This document shows, one piece after another, positions 1 to 5,709 of a stretch of 5,709 nucleotides of DNA. The position numbers and the translations under genes were made by a program. The stretch lies in assembly GCA_008501785.1 (NCBI GenBank), contig QQUD01000769.1, forward strand, positions 1-5,709. Direction: 5' to 3'. The notes under the pieces were generated by a model. It had not been told where the DNA came from. It worked only from the letters and a program-made list of their open reading frames with translations, and did no database searches. Origin of the DNA: Chloroflexota bacterium. GTDB taxonomy: Bacteria; Chloroflexota; Anaerolineae; Promineifilales; Promineifilaceae. The stretch's first letter is position 1. Each line of letters opens with the position of its first letter.

Positions 1-596
1 TCAACAGCAGGAATGAACTCTTCTGGCAAATCACGCCACAAGCCACCAGGACGGAAATAGCTAACCATCATCCGCTGGCCCGAACACATTTCAAATAAGT
101 CAAGAATGTATTCACGTTCACGGAAGCAATAAAGGAAAACCGACATCGCCGCTAAGTCAAGCGAAGCCGTTCCCAACCAAACCAAATGGCTGGCAACACG
201 AGCCAATTCTGCTAACAAAACCCGGATTACCTGCGCACGCGGTGTAGCTTCCACACCCAGCAGCTTTTCAACTGCCAAAATATAGCCTAAATTGTTAGAC
301 ATCGGAGAGAGGTAGTCCATTCGATCCGTCATCACCAACCCTTTGGTGTATGTTTTGGACTCCATCGTCTTTTCGATGCCAGTATGCAAGAACCCAACAT
401 CAGGTGCGCAATTCACAACTGTTTCACCATCAAGCTCTAACAGCAACCGCAGCACGCCGTGTGTACTTGGATGCTGTGGCCCCATGCTCAACAGCATATT
501 CTCTTCATCATCAATCGCCATTCCCGTGCCTAACTTGGCACGCATCTCTTCTACAGTAATTTCTTGAATCGTATCGCTGCCGCTAGCTAATGTCAT
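1..596 (-). CDS. nuoD: NADH-quinone oxidoreductase subunit D (partial, C-terminal part beyond window)
   Basis: This is the 49-kDa subunit of respiratory complex I. It sits in the peripheral arm and, with NuoB, forms the quinone-reduction cavity. The frame is open from an ATG at 596 to the window edge, giving 198 residues of a protein usually near 400. Visible family motifs are MGPQHPSTHG (residues 38-47), FLHTGIEKTME (69-79), RMDYLSPMSNNLGY (92-105) and a GQR...YFRPGG block (173-185). By comparison with Thermus Nqo4, His46 and Tyr95 should be the conserved quinone-contacting pair. The start is supported by AGAGG five bases upstream (602-606). The ATG lies 13 bases after the nuoC stop, so the two are surely co-transcribed and probably translated together. 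Nothing is odd in the visible part. NiFe-hydrogenase large subunits are the related alternative, but the neighbouring nuoA, nuoB and nuoC settle complex I. Confidence 0.97.
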   Translation of the reverse strand, partial: MTLASGSDTIQEITVEEMRAKLGTGMAIDDEENMLLSMGPQHPSTHGVLRLLLELDGETVVNCAPDVGFLHTGIEKTMESKTYTKGLVMTDRMDYLSPMSNNLGYILAVEKLLGVEATPRAQVIRVLLAELARVASHLVWLGTASLDLAAMSVFLYCFREREYILDLFEMCSGQRMMVSYFRPGGLWRDLPEEFIPAV

Positions 597-609
597 ACTT
601 GCCTCTGCA

Positions 610-1131
610 TTACTTTTTTGCGTATGGCTTTTTCGCGTCAATTTCTTGCCAGTTAAAGGAGAACTGTACTTCTTCATACCCTAATGGATAATCTTTTCGC
701 AGTGGATGACCCTGCCAATCTTCTGGTAAGAAGAGGCGGTTCATGTTGGAGTGCCCTTCAAATTTGACCCCCATCAAGTCATACACTTCTCGTTCCAACC
801 AGGAAGCGATTGACCAAACTGACCCCATTGTTTCTGGGCCTTCATCCGGGTCTTCAATGCGCACGCGCAATCGAATACGATGATTTTGGGGGATTGAATA
901 AAGATGGTAGTTAACCGCAAAACGGGGGAAATCAGGTGACATATCATCTGCACAAATATCGGACAAGAAGCTGTATTGCAATGCTTCATCGTCTCGCAGC
1001 AATTGGCATACTGCCTTCAACTGCTTTTTGTGGATATAAATTGTTTGCTCTCCCCGAAATTCATATAGTTCTTCAATCGCTGCTGGAATTGCAGCCTTAA
1101 TCTTGTTGACAACCAGTTGATCTTTATTCAT
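610..1131 (-). CDS. nuoC: NADH-quinone oxidoreductase subunit C (30-kDa subunit)
   Basis: This is a cofactor-free peripheral-arm subunit of complex I that packs against NuoD and helps hold the arm together. The 173-residue product has the usual size for a stand-alone NuoC. The family signature lies at 113-134: EREVYDLMGVKF, then His127 and RLF. It continues into LPEDWQGHPLRKDYPLGYEE (135-154). Residues 1-100 match the more variable N-terminal domain, with YHLYSI and IRLRVRIED strands. Within the signature, Asn131 sits where members I know usually carry Arg, Lys or Pro. The ATG at 1131 is preceded by AGGAAGAGG, with AGAGGA at 1140-1145 eight bases away, so the start is well supported. The stop is 13 bases before nuoD. 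Upstream, 172 bases separate it from nuoB, unusual inside this otherwise tight operon. That gap carries three hairpin modules just before the ribosome binding site. Confidence 0.96.
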   Translation of the reverse strand: MNKDQLVVNKIKAAIPAAIEELYEFRGEQTIYIHKKQLKAVCQLLRDDEALQYSFLSDICADDMSPDFPRFAVNYHLYSIPQNHRIRLRVRIEDPDEGPETMGSVWSIASWLEREVYDLMGVKFEGHSNMNRLFLPEDWQGHPLRKDYPLGYEEVQFSFNWQEIDAKKPYAKK

Positions 1132-1152
1132 CTGGGTTTTCCTCTTCCTAGT

Positions 1153-1202
1153 ACTGAAACCAACATCTTTTGTCAGGTGAAATATTTGCGAATGGTTTCA
1201 GT
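1153..1202 (-). repeat. Inverted-repeat module 1 between nuoB and nuoC
   Basis: ACTGAAACCA at 1153-1162 is the exact reverse complement of TGGTTTCAGT at 1193-1202, with a 30-base loop. In the nuo transcript (minus strand) this stem ends just upstream of the nuoC ribosome binding site (1140-1145). No U-tract follows, so it is not an intrinsic terminator. A processing site, stability element or protein-binding site is possible. Confidence 0.6.
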
Positions 1203-1205
1203 TTA

Positions 1206-1255
1206 AGTGTTCCGATGCAATGTATTATCTGTCAAAATTTACTGGTCGGAACACT
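1206..1255 (-). repeat. Inverted-repeat module 2 between nuoB and nuoC
   Basis: AGTGTTCCGA at 1206-1215 is the exact reverse complement of TCGGAACACT at 1246-1255. Arm length (10) and loop length (30) equal those of module 1, which begins 53 bases away. The modules are separated only by TTA at 1203-1205. The arm sequence differs from module 1 although complementarity is perfect in both. Confidence 0.6.
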
Positions 1256-1303
1256 AGTAATCGTTCGAAAATAAAATAATGTTTTCGGAACTGAATGATT
1301 ACT
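1256..1303 (-). repeat. Inverted-repeat module 3, abutting the nuoB stop codon
   Basis: The outer arms AGTAATC (1256-1262) and GATTACT (1297-1303) are exact reverse complements. Inside them, GTTC GAAAA (1263-1271) pairs with TTTTCGGAAC (1282-1291) with G1287 bulged, around a 10-base A/T-rich loop. The outer stem ends immediately before the nuoB stop codon (1304-1306). In the transcript this is the first structure a ribosome leaves behind after finishing nuoB. Confidence 0.55.
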
Positions 1304-1786
1304 TTAACCGTGATCTGAAAGTTTGTCACCACGAATACTTTCATGGAGGGTCATAATGCCGTTAATAAGCCCTTCCGGGCGTGGTGGACAACCAGACACA
1401 TACACGTCCACCGGGATGATTTCATCAACTCCCTGCACAATGGCATAGTTATTGAAAATGCCACCAGAAGAAGCACAATCACCCATAGCGATCACCCATT
1501 TGGGTTCGGGCATTTGATCGTAAAGACGGCGAATGACCGGTGCCATTTTACGCGACACACGACCTGCCACAATCATCAGATCAGATTGGCGAGGCGACGG
1601 CCGATTTAACTCCATCCCAAATCGAGATGCATCATAGTTTGCAGCCTGTGAACCCATCATTTCAATGGCGCAGCAAGCTAAACCAAACAAAATCGGCCAC
1701 ATCGAATTGGTCCGCCCCCAGTTTACTAAATCTTCCAATCGATGGGTGACAACACCCATATTGCCTAGTTTTTGTTCTAGTCCCAT
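1304..1786 (-). CDS. nuoB: NADH-quinone oxidoreductase subunit B (N2 iron-sulfur cluster subunit)
   Basis: This peripheral-arm subunit of complex I carries the terminal [4Fe-4S] cluster N2, which hands electrons to quinone at the NuoB/NuoD interface. At 160 residues it is a typical short NuoB. All four expected cluster ligands are present: the adjacent Cys38-Cys39 in [11 protein letters not shown], Cys104 in [10 protein letters not shown], and Cys133 in VSGCPPRPE. The [20 protein letters not shown] stretch (about 62-81) is also characteristic of the family. The ATG at 1786 has AAAGGA at 1795-1800, eight bases upstream. It overlaps the end of nuoA by 10 bases, which implies translational coupling. 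The same fold occurs in NiFe-hydrogenase small subunits and PSST-like proteins, but length and context indicate NuoB. The frame ends in TAA directly against the hairpin tract. Confidence 0.98.
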   Translation of the reverse strand: MGLEQKLGNMGVVTHRLEDLVNWGRTNSMWPILFGLACCAIEMMGSQAANYDASRFGMELNRPSPRQSDLMIVAGRVSRKMAPVIRRLYDQMPEPKWVIAMGDCASSGGIFNNYAIVQGVDEIIPVDVYVSGCPPRPEGLINGIMTLHESIRGDKLSDHG

Positions 1787-2154
1787 TCAAGAATTCCTTT
1801 TTTCCAGACCCATAAGTCCCCAAGAATGAAGAGAAACATAAAAATAAGCATCGCACCCAGGCCATACATGCCTAGTTTACGAAATGTTACTGCCCATGGA
1901 ACCAACAGAATAATATCCACATCAAATAGGATGAAAAGGACAGCAATTCTATAAAATTTTACAGGTAAACGGCGCTGGGCCGAACCGATAGCTACCATAC
2001 CCGACTCATAAGGCGTAAGCCTACGAGAAGTAGGGTCTGTCACCCTTTTGGGTCCCAGGCTAATAGATAGCAAAGGAAGCAGAACCGCAAAGAAAATTGA
2101 GATTCCCAAAAGGACAGCTATGGGGAGATATTGGATTAGTATTTGATTTTCCAT
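1777..2154 (-). CDS. nuoA: NADH-quinone oxidoreductase subunit A (membrane subunit)
   Basis: This small integral membrane subunit of complex I lies at the junction of membrane and peripheral arms, near the quinone entry path. The 125 residues contain three predicted membrane helices, roughly 7-32, 66-90 and 96-117. The family motifs are PYESG (48-52) in the loop after helix 1 and [12 protein letters not shown] (77-88) in helix 2. Asp78 and Asp80 match the conserved acidic pair (Asp/Glu in E. coli). The ATG at 2154 is preceded directly by an in-frame TAA, so no longer start is possible. Its ribosome binding site is weak: the nearest candidate, GGGA, is about 12 bases upstream. As first gene after the promoter at 2200-2228, it opens the operon and overlaps nuoB by 10 bases. 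Identity is secure from motifs and position. Confidence 0.97.
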   Translation of the reverse strand: MENQILIQYLPIAVLLGISIFFAVLLPLLSISLGPKRVTDPTSRRLTPYESGMVAIGSAQRRLPVKFYRIAVLFILFDVDIILLVPWAVTFRKLGMYGLGAMLIFMFLFILGDLWVWKKGILEWD

Positions 2155-2191
2155 TTAGGTACATCATCCCGAGTTTTTATTGTTCCAGTTC

Positions 2192-2220
2192 GTATGTGCA
2201 TTCTATCACAAGCAACATAC
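2192..2220. promoter_or_regulatory. Imperfect dyad centred on the nuo -10, operator candidate
   Basis: GTATGTGC (2192-2199) pairs with GCAACATAC (2212-2220) once A2214 is bulged, giving eight base pairs. The 12 bases between the arms include the -10 hexamer. Such symmetry fits a repressor site blocking the promoter, or simply a hairpin at the start of the leader. No known consensus is recognised. Confidence 0.3.
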
Positions 2221-2228
2221 AGCAGCAA
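2200..2228 (-). promoter_or_regulatory. Probable sigma-A promoter of the nuo operon
   Basis: On the minus strand TTGCTG (2223-2228, three of six to TTGACA) is followed after exactly 17 bases by TAGAAT (2200-2205, five of six to TATAAT). A TG one base upstream makes an extended -10. It lies between the rpoD terminator and nuoA, and predicts a start near 2193 with a leader of about 39 bases. Sequence match only; no experimental support. Confidence 0.6.
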
Positions 2229-2264
2229 AAACAGCTAATTTTTATCAAGTTTTTCAGAAAAAAG

Positions 2265-2303
2265 AAAAAGCCCTACAGCTTTTTGGGAATTGTAGGGCTT
2301 TTT
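2265..2303 (-). terminator. Intrinsic terminator after rpoD
   Basis: A 13-base-pair stem joins 2265-2277 and 2291-2303 around a 13-base loop; its GC-rich core is GCCCTACA/TGTAGGGC. Read on the minus strand, it begins 16 bases past the rpoD stop and runs into TTTTTCTTTTTT, a classic U-tract. A-rich sequence on the other side also gives a T-tract on the plus strand, so it could work both ways. It separates dnaG-rpoD from the nuo operon. Confidence 0.88.
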
Positions 2304-2319
2304 TGTAATAAAAACCAAT

Positions 2320-4026
2320 TTACGTAAGATAGTCGCGTAAAGATTTACTGCGACTCGGATGACGCAGTTTTCGCAGTGCTTTTGCCTCAATTTGACGAAT
2401 CCGTTCGCGGGTCACACCAAAGTTACGGCCCACCTCTTCAAGCGTGTGATCTTTCCCGTCATTTAAGCCAAACCGCATTTCTAAAACTTCACGTTCGCGT
2501 TCACTGAGGAAGCCGAGTACGTTGCGGATTTGTTCACGCAGCAGTTCCTTGGAAGCGGCATCAACTGGCTCCAAAGCACCTTCATCAGGAATGAAATCAC
2601 CATATTCGGTTGCGTCTTCACTACCAACCGGCGATTCTAATGACATGGGGTCCATGGAGATGCGTAAAATGTCACGGATTTTGCTGATTGCCTGCCGCCA
2701 TTTGCGATTGAGTACGGGATCAATGGGCTGCTCGTTTTTGAGTGCTTCTTTGATCTGCCCGGACTCTTCAGGGGTGAGATAATCCATTTCCAGCGCCAAT
2801 TCTTCAACAGTTGGTTCGTGATTGAGCACCTGAACCAAGTCGCGCTGCATCTTGACGATTTTGTTAATGGTCTCGAACATATGCACAGGGATGCGAATGG
2901 TGCGGGCTTGATCGGCGATGGCGCGGGTGACTGCTTGACGAATCCACCAGGTGGCGTAGGTGCTAAATTTGTACCCTTTTGTGTGGTCAAATTTTTCTAC
3001 CGCACGCAGCAAACCAACATTGCCTTCTTGGACGAGATCGAGCAGATGAATGCCGCGTCCCATGTAGCGTTTGGCAACGCTGACAACCAAGCGCAGGTTT
3101 GCACCTGTGAGATTGTCTTTCGCTTCTTCGGCCAGATCGTACACCATGTACTCATTGAGCTTGATGTTTACATCTTCGTCAGAAAGCCATTCATAGAATG
3201 TATCAGCGTCGGGCAGGTTTTCGTGTTGCTGATAATAAGTGGTTATCTTTTTCGATAATTCTGAAGGTAGCAAATAGAGAGCAGTAAACATGCCAAAGCC
3301 GCTCTGTGCCAGCCCTGCCCATGCGTCATCTTGGCCCCAATTGCCATTATTCAAATATTGACGCAGGTAGGAACCATCTGACGAATACCATGTTTGGCGT
3401 AACCTGCGCGCTTCTTTCACTAAGGACAAGAATTCTGGTGGGGAGACTTCAATAATCACGCTAGCATCTTGCGCAAGTTGATAATTTTCAAGCAAGCTCT
3501 CGTAGTTTACTAACATGGCTTGAAAGTCTATTTGCTCTTCAATGCTGTTCGGATCAACATCTTCGCCTAGTTCAACTTCGCTGCTAATTTTGTCTAAGGT
3601 ACGAGCAGCTTGAAGCTGTGTTGATAGCCAGATTTCTTGTTCAGGAGCCAATAATGGCACCTTACCAATTTCTTTTAAGTAAGTATGTACGGGGTCGTCT
3701 TCAGCAGCGCTGTCCACATAGGTTTTTTCGACGTTGTCGTCAATATCTTCGGCAGCATTATTGAGAAGGCGGTTGCTACCACCACCATCAACTGTCTTAC
3801 CTGTTGCGGACACAACACGTACATTGAGTTTTTGTAATTGAGCATAAAGTCGCTCTGCCTGGTCTTCGTCAGCAGAAGCGAGTAAGGCCTGAACTTCAGA
3901 CTCATCGATTTCTTTGGAGCGTCTCGCTTTTTTCACGAGTGCTTCAATATCAATGACTTCATTTTCATCGGCCAATTCGTCGATGTCGACATCCTCGTTT
4001 TCAAGTTCGGGCTGTAGTTCCATCAT
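2320..4026 (-). CDS. rpoD: RNA polymerase primary sigma factor (sigma-70/SigA)
   Basis: This is the housekeeping group 1 sigma factor, which brings core RNA polymerase to -35/-10 promoters. From the ATG at 4026 the product has 568 residues. An acidic start precedes a region 1.1-like domain (about 24-71). Region 1.2 follows at 110-138 ([17 protein letters not shown]). An insertion of about 150 residues (144-294) fills the non-conserved-region position. Region 2 covers 297-383, with [19 protein letters not shown] for core binding and [18 protein letters not shown] for the -10. Regions 3 and 3.2 reach about 485, and region 4 has the -35-binding helix-turn-helix at 527-559 ([20 protein letters not shown]). 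The frame can also start at GTG 4044 (574 residues), but that codon has no ribosome binding site. ATG 4026 has AGGA seven bases upstream (4034-4037), so it is preferred. It follows dnaG on the same strand and ends in a strong terminator. Confidence 0.97.
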   Translation of the reverse strand: MMELQPELENEDVDIDELADENEVIDIEALVKKARRSKEIDESEVQALLASADEDQAERLYAQLQKLNVRVVSATGKTVDGGGSNRLLNNAAEDIDDNVEKTYVDSAAEDDPVHTYLKEIGKVPLLAPEQEIWLSTQLQAARTLDKISSEVELGEDVDPNSIEEQIDFQAMLVNYESLLENYQLAQDASVIIEVSPPEFLSLVKEARRLRQTWYSSDGSYLRQYLNNGNWGQDDAWAGLAQSGFGMFTALYLLPSELSKKITTYYQQHENLPDADTFYEWLSDEDVNIKLNEYMVYDLAEEAKDNLTGANLRLVVSVAKRYMGRGIHLLDLVQEGNVGLLRAVEKFDHTKGYKFSTYATWWIRQAVTRAIADQARTIRIPVHMFETINKIVKMQRDLVQVLNHEPTVEELALEMDYLTPEESGQIKEALKNEQPIDPVLNRKWRQAISKIRDILRISMDPMSLESPVGSEDATEYGDFIPDEGALEPVDAASKELLREQIRNVLGFLSEREREVLEMRFGLNDGKDHTLEEVGRNFGVTRERIRQIEAKALRKLRHPSRSKSLRDYLT

Positions 4027-4033
4027 ACTGTAT

Positions 4034-4037
4034 TCCT
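4034..4037 (-). promoter_or_regulatory. Shine-Dalgarno AGGA that favours the rpoD ATG start
   Basis: On the minus strand AGGA lies seven bases before ATG 4026 and ten before ATG 4023. It falls inside the frame that would start at GTG 4044. That GTG has only AAATAAG in front of it, so the shorter product is favoured. Confidence 0.55.
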
Positions 4038-4056
4038 GACTCACCTTATTTGGCTT

Positions 4057-4103
4057 GGGCTTTTTTGGAAAAATTTTGATTCAACTTGTACCAAATAAAG
4101 CCC
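4057..4103 (-). promoter_or_regulatory. Hairpin in the rpoD leader
   Basis: GGGCTTTTTTGG (4057-4068) pairs with CCAAATAAAGCCC (4091-4103) over 12 base pairs with T4096 bulged, around a 22-base loop. No U-tract follows on the minus strand, so termination is unlikely. The 4091-4098 strand could instead pair with TTATTTGG (4046-4053) nearer the start codons, so two exclusive folds are possible. A regulatory role is inference. Confidence 0.4.
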
Positions 4104-4106
4104 TTA

Positions 4107-4158
4107 GCCAATTCCTTAAATTCGATCACATGTAACCACTATGTTTATCGGAATTGGC
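4107..4158. repeat. Nine-base inverted repeat between dnaG and rpoD
   Basis: GCCAATTCC (4107-4115) is the exact reverse complement of GGAATTGGC (4150-4158), with 34 bases between. It starts three bases (TTA) after the rpoD leader hairpin and lies just past the dnaG stop. No T-run follows on either strand, so it is not an intrinsic terminator. No clear promoter was found in this spacer. Confidence 0.45.
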
Positions 4159-4172
4159 ATAAAAACAGTTTA

Positions 4173-5709
4173 TCAAAAACGGCCGTTTACGGTATCCTCC
4201 ATCCGTCTCCGACTCGATGCAGACATGGCATCTCGTGCCTTATGAATGCGTAACTTTGCTATTGATAACTCATTGAGCTGCTGATACATCGCTTTTGCAT
4301 CAGCATCCGTTTGACCGGTAGATGAACGCACAACCTGCTTGACGGCAGATACCAATTGGCTTTTCTTTTCTAATCGCCAGTCGAGAACGGACAATGCAAG
4401 TTTATCGGCTAACCTGTCTATTTCTGACTCGGGTGTTTGTGGTAACGCTAACAAGAACTTCACCCGATCAATGAGTGTCGCGTCTAAACTATCCCACAAA
4501 TCCTCTATCGCGGCAACCGAGACCCCCTGCGTCCAATGGTACATTTGTCGTAAAATTGCCTGGTCTTCCGCAGATGAAAAATCTGCTTCAGCAACATCCG
4601 TTTGGTCAATTGCCCGCAATTTTTGATTCACCAACGCGAGCATTTGTGCGTAATGCAAACATTGACACAAATAGTTGGCTTCACGCATGTTTGAGGCGAT
4701 AGGGCGAACACTGTTGACAACAGACTGCTGCTGATATTGCCTCGAATCATCTCCCAAAAAATACTCATCGGGAGGTGGTTCTGGCGGTGGCGGTAGCATT
4801 GAGTGCGGTGATCGGTGCTGTGGTTTGCCACGAGACGCAGCTAATTTGCTTGAATGCGTAGCTTGGCGCTGGGATGTGCTTTGCTGGGCAGATCGGCGCT
4901 GAAGTGTTTGGGCAGGTCGCATCTGCCGCAGTGAGCGCTCGTCTACTTGCAAGGCACGGGCCAACATTTGCCAGTAATGGTCACGCTCAACGGGTTCTTT
5001 AATCTCTCGAATGAGCGGAATGACCTGTTGGGCAACGGCCGTTTTCCCCTTCGCATCTGCCATATCTAAATCGCGGGTGGCGACATCTATCACATAGGCC
5101 ACAACTGGTTTGGCTTCAGCCACCAGTTTGGGCCAAGCAGCCGGGTCATCCTGGATAATATTGTCTGGGTCTTTCCCTTCCGGCAGCGTCACAATGCGAA
5201 TATCTGCCTGCAAGCGTCCTTCGTGCTGTACCAATCCATGCGCATCAAAGCGCACTTCGACTTCTCGGTCTAACGTTTCACGCGCCACTTGCAAGCTGCG
5301 CATTGTCGCTTTTACACCGGCTGCATCTGCATCCAGGGCAATCACAAACTGCTTTGTGTACTTTTTAAGCTGGCGCAGCTGTGGTTCGGTTAACGCCGTA
5401 CCCATTTGGGCCACCACGTTGCGGAAACCGGCCTGCCACGCCTGCATCACGTCCATGTATCCTTCAACAATCACCACCTGCCGCGCTTCACGAATATCGC
5501 GCTTTGCGCCATCTAGCCCATAGAGCAGGTGGCTTTTGTCGAACAGGGGTGTTTGCGGGGAGTTTAAATATTTGGGAATGCCATCTTTTTCTAATGTGCG
5601 TGCGCCGAAACCGACGATACGGCCGTTTCCATCCCGAATCGGAATCATCAACCGGTTGCGGAACCGATCATACCGCGTACCGCGATCAACATTCTCGGTG
5701 AGCAACCCC
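4173..5709 (-). CDS. dnaG: DNA primase (partial, N-terminal zinc-binding part beyond window)
   Basis: DnaG makes RNA primers for lagging-strand synthesis with the replicative helicase. The gene enters at the window edge, already inside the catalytic core, and reads 512 residues to a TGA at 4173. The TTG at 5705 is internal, not a start. Counting that Leu as residue 1, RYDRFRNRLMIPIRD (12-26) and FGARTL (33-38) are primase-core motifs. TOPRIM follows: VEGYMD (80-85, catalytic Glu81) and ALDADAAG (123-130, metal-binding Asp125 and Asp127), then GKDPDNII (177-184). Residues about 263-320 form a Gln/Ser-rich, basic linker with an almost pure proline run (305-312). The remaining 190 or so residues, largely helical, should be the divergent helicase-interacting domain (inferred from position). 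The CHC2 zinc domain must lie outside the window. rpoD follows on the same strand, as in macromolecular-synthesis operons; no terminator separates them, so read-through is likely. Confidence 0.97.
   Translation of the reverse strand, partial: GLLTENVDRGTRYDRFRNRLMIPIRDGNGRIVGFGARTLEKDGIPKYLNSPQTPLFDKSHLLYGLDGAKRDIREARQVVIVEGYMDVMQAWQAGFRNVVAQMGTALTEPQLRQLKKYTKQFVIALDADAAGVKATMRSLQVARETLDREVEVRFDAHGLVQHEGRLQADIRIVTLPEGKDPDNIIQDDPAAWPKLVAEAKPVVAYVIDVATRDLDMADAKGKTAVAQQVIPLIREIKEPVERDHYWQMLARALQVDERSLRQMRPAQTLQRRSAQQSTSQRQATHSSKLAASRGKPQHRSPHSMLPPPPEPPPDEYFLGDDSRQYQQQSVVNSVRPIASNMREANYLCQCLHYAQMLALVNQKLRAIDQTDVAEADFSSAEDQAILRQMYHWTQGVSVAAIEDLWDSLDATLIDRVKFLLALPQTPESEIDRLADKLALSVLDWRLEKKSQLVSAVKQVVRSSTGQTDADAKAMYQQLNELSIAKLRIHKARDAMSASSRRRMEDTVNGRF

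Noticed and set aside
343..567. Plus-strand open frame of 74 residues antisense to nuoD
   Set aside because: nuoD is clearly coded on the other strand with conserved motifs; this frame has no family features.
1229..1234. Perfect TTGACA -35 on the minus strand between nuoB and nuoC as an internal nuoC promoter
   Set aside because: The 16-19 base spacing leads to GGAACA, GAACAC, AACACT or ACACTT, none a credible -10. TAAACT is 24 bases away, too far.
1153..1255. CRISPR-like or transposon-end interpretation of the paired inverted repeats
   Set aside because: The arm sequences differ between modules, there are only two or three units, no transposase or cas gene is nearby, and no target-site duplication is seen.
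2097..2327. Plus-strand open frame spanning the nuo promoter and rpoD terminator
   Set aside because: It runs through the terminator stem and the promoter, ends in low-complexity Lys/Phe residues and overlaps nuoA.
2818..3258. 146-residue plus-strand open frame antisense to rpoD
   Set aside because: It lies wholly within the well-supported rpoD frame, has no recognisable motifs, and is a by-product of rpoD codon usage.
4107..4158. Inverted repeat after dnaG as a terminator
   Set aside because: The loop is 34 bases and no T-run follows on either strand.
5110..5523. 137-residue plus-strand open frame antisense to dnaG
   Set aside because: It covers the TOPRIM-coding segment of dnaG. Its Ser/Arg/Thr-rich composition is typical of a shadow frame.

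Overview
The window is ordinary core genome from a bacterium of moderate GC. Six protein genes all lie on the minus strand. In transcription order (high to low coordinates) they are dnaG (DNA primase, 5' part outside the window), rpoD/sigA (primary sigma factor), nuoA, nuoB, nuoC and nuoD (respiratory complex I; nuoD runs off the low-coordinate edge). Every gene is recognised from motifs in its translation. I see no RNA gene, CRISPR array, insertion sequence, prophage or defence gene, and no undescribed multi-gene system.

Organism: separate nuoC and nuoD genes (not the fused nuoCD of enterobacteria), dnaG directly followed by the primary sigma gene, and the style of the DnaG, SigA and NuoD proteins would fit Chloroflexota (Anaerolineae or Caldilineae type). 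This placement is inferred from memory of family sequences, not from a search, and is only moderately secure.

Layout: 4173-5709 holds the TOPRIM catalytic core and C-terminal part of DnaG. Positions 4027-4172 form a structured spacer and leader before rpoD (2320-4026). An intrinsic terminator at 2265-2303 closes the dnaG-rpoD unit. A sigma-A-type promoter at 2200-2228 then starts the complex I operon. nuoA and nuoB overlap by 10 bases, and nuoC and nuoD are 13 bases apart. nuoB and nuoC, however, are separated by 172 bases that hold three adjacent inverted-repeat modules.

Function: DnaG primes replication and the sigma factor directs housekeeping transcription; together they look like the tail of a macromolecular-synthesis operon. 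The Nuo subunits supply the first membrane subunit (NuoA), the N2 cluster subunit (NuoB), and the peripheral subunits next to the quinone site (NuoC, NuoD). The most notable material is non-coding: the triple hairpin tract between nuoB and nuoC, dyad symmetry centred on the nuo -10 element, and mutually exclusive pairings in the rpoD leader. No coding-free stretch exceeds 300 bases.
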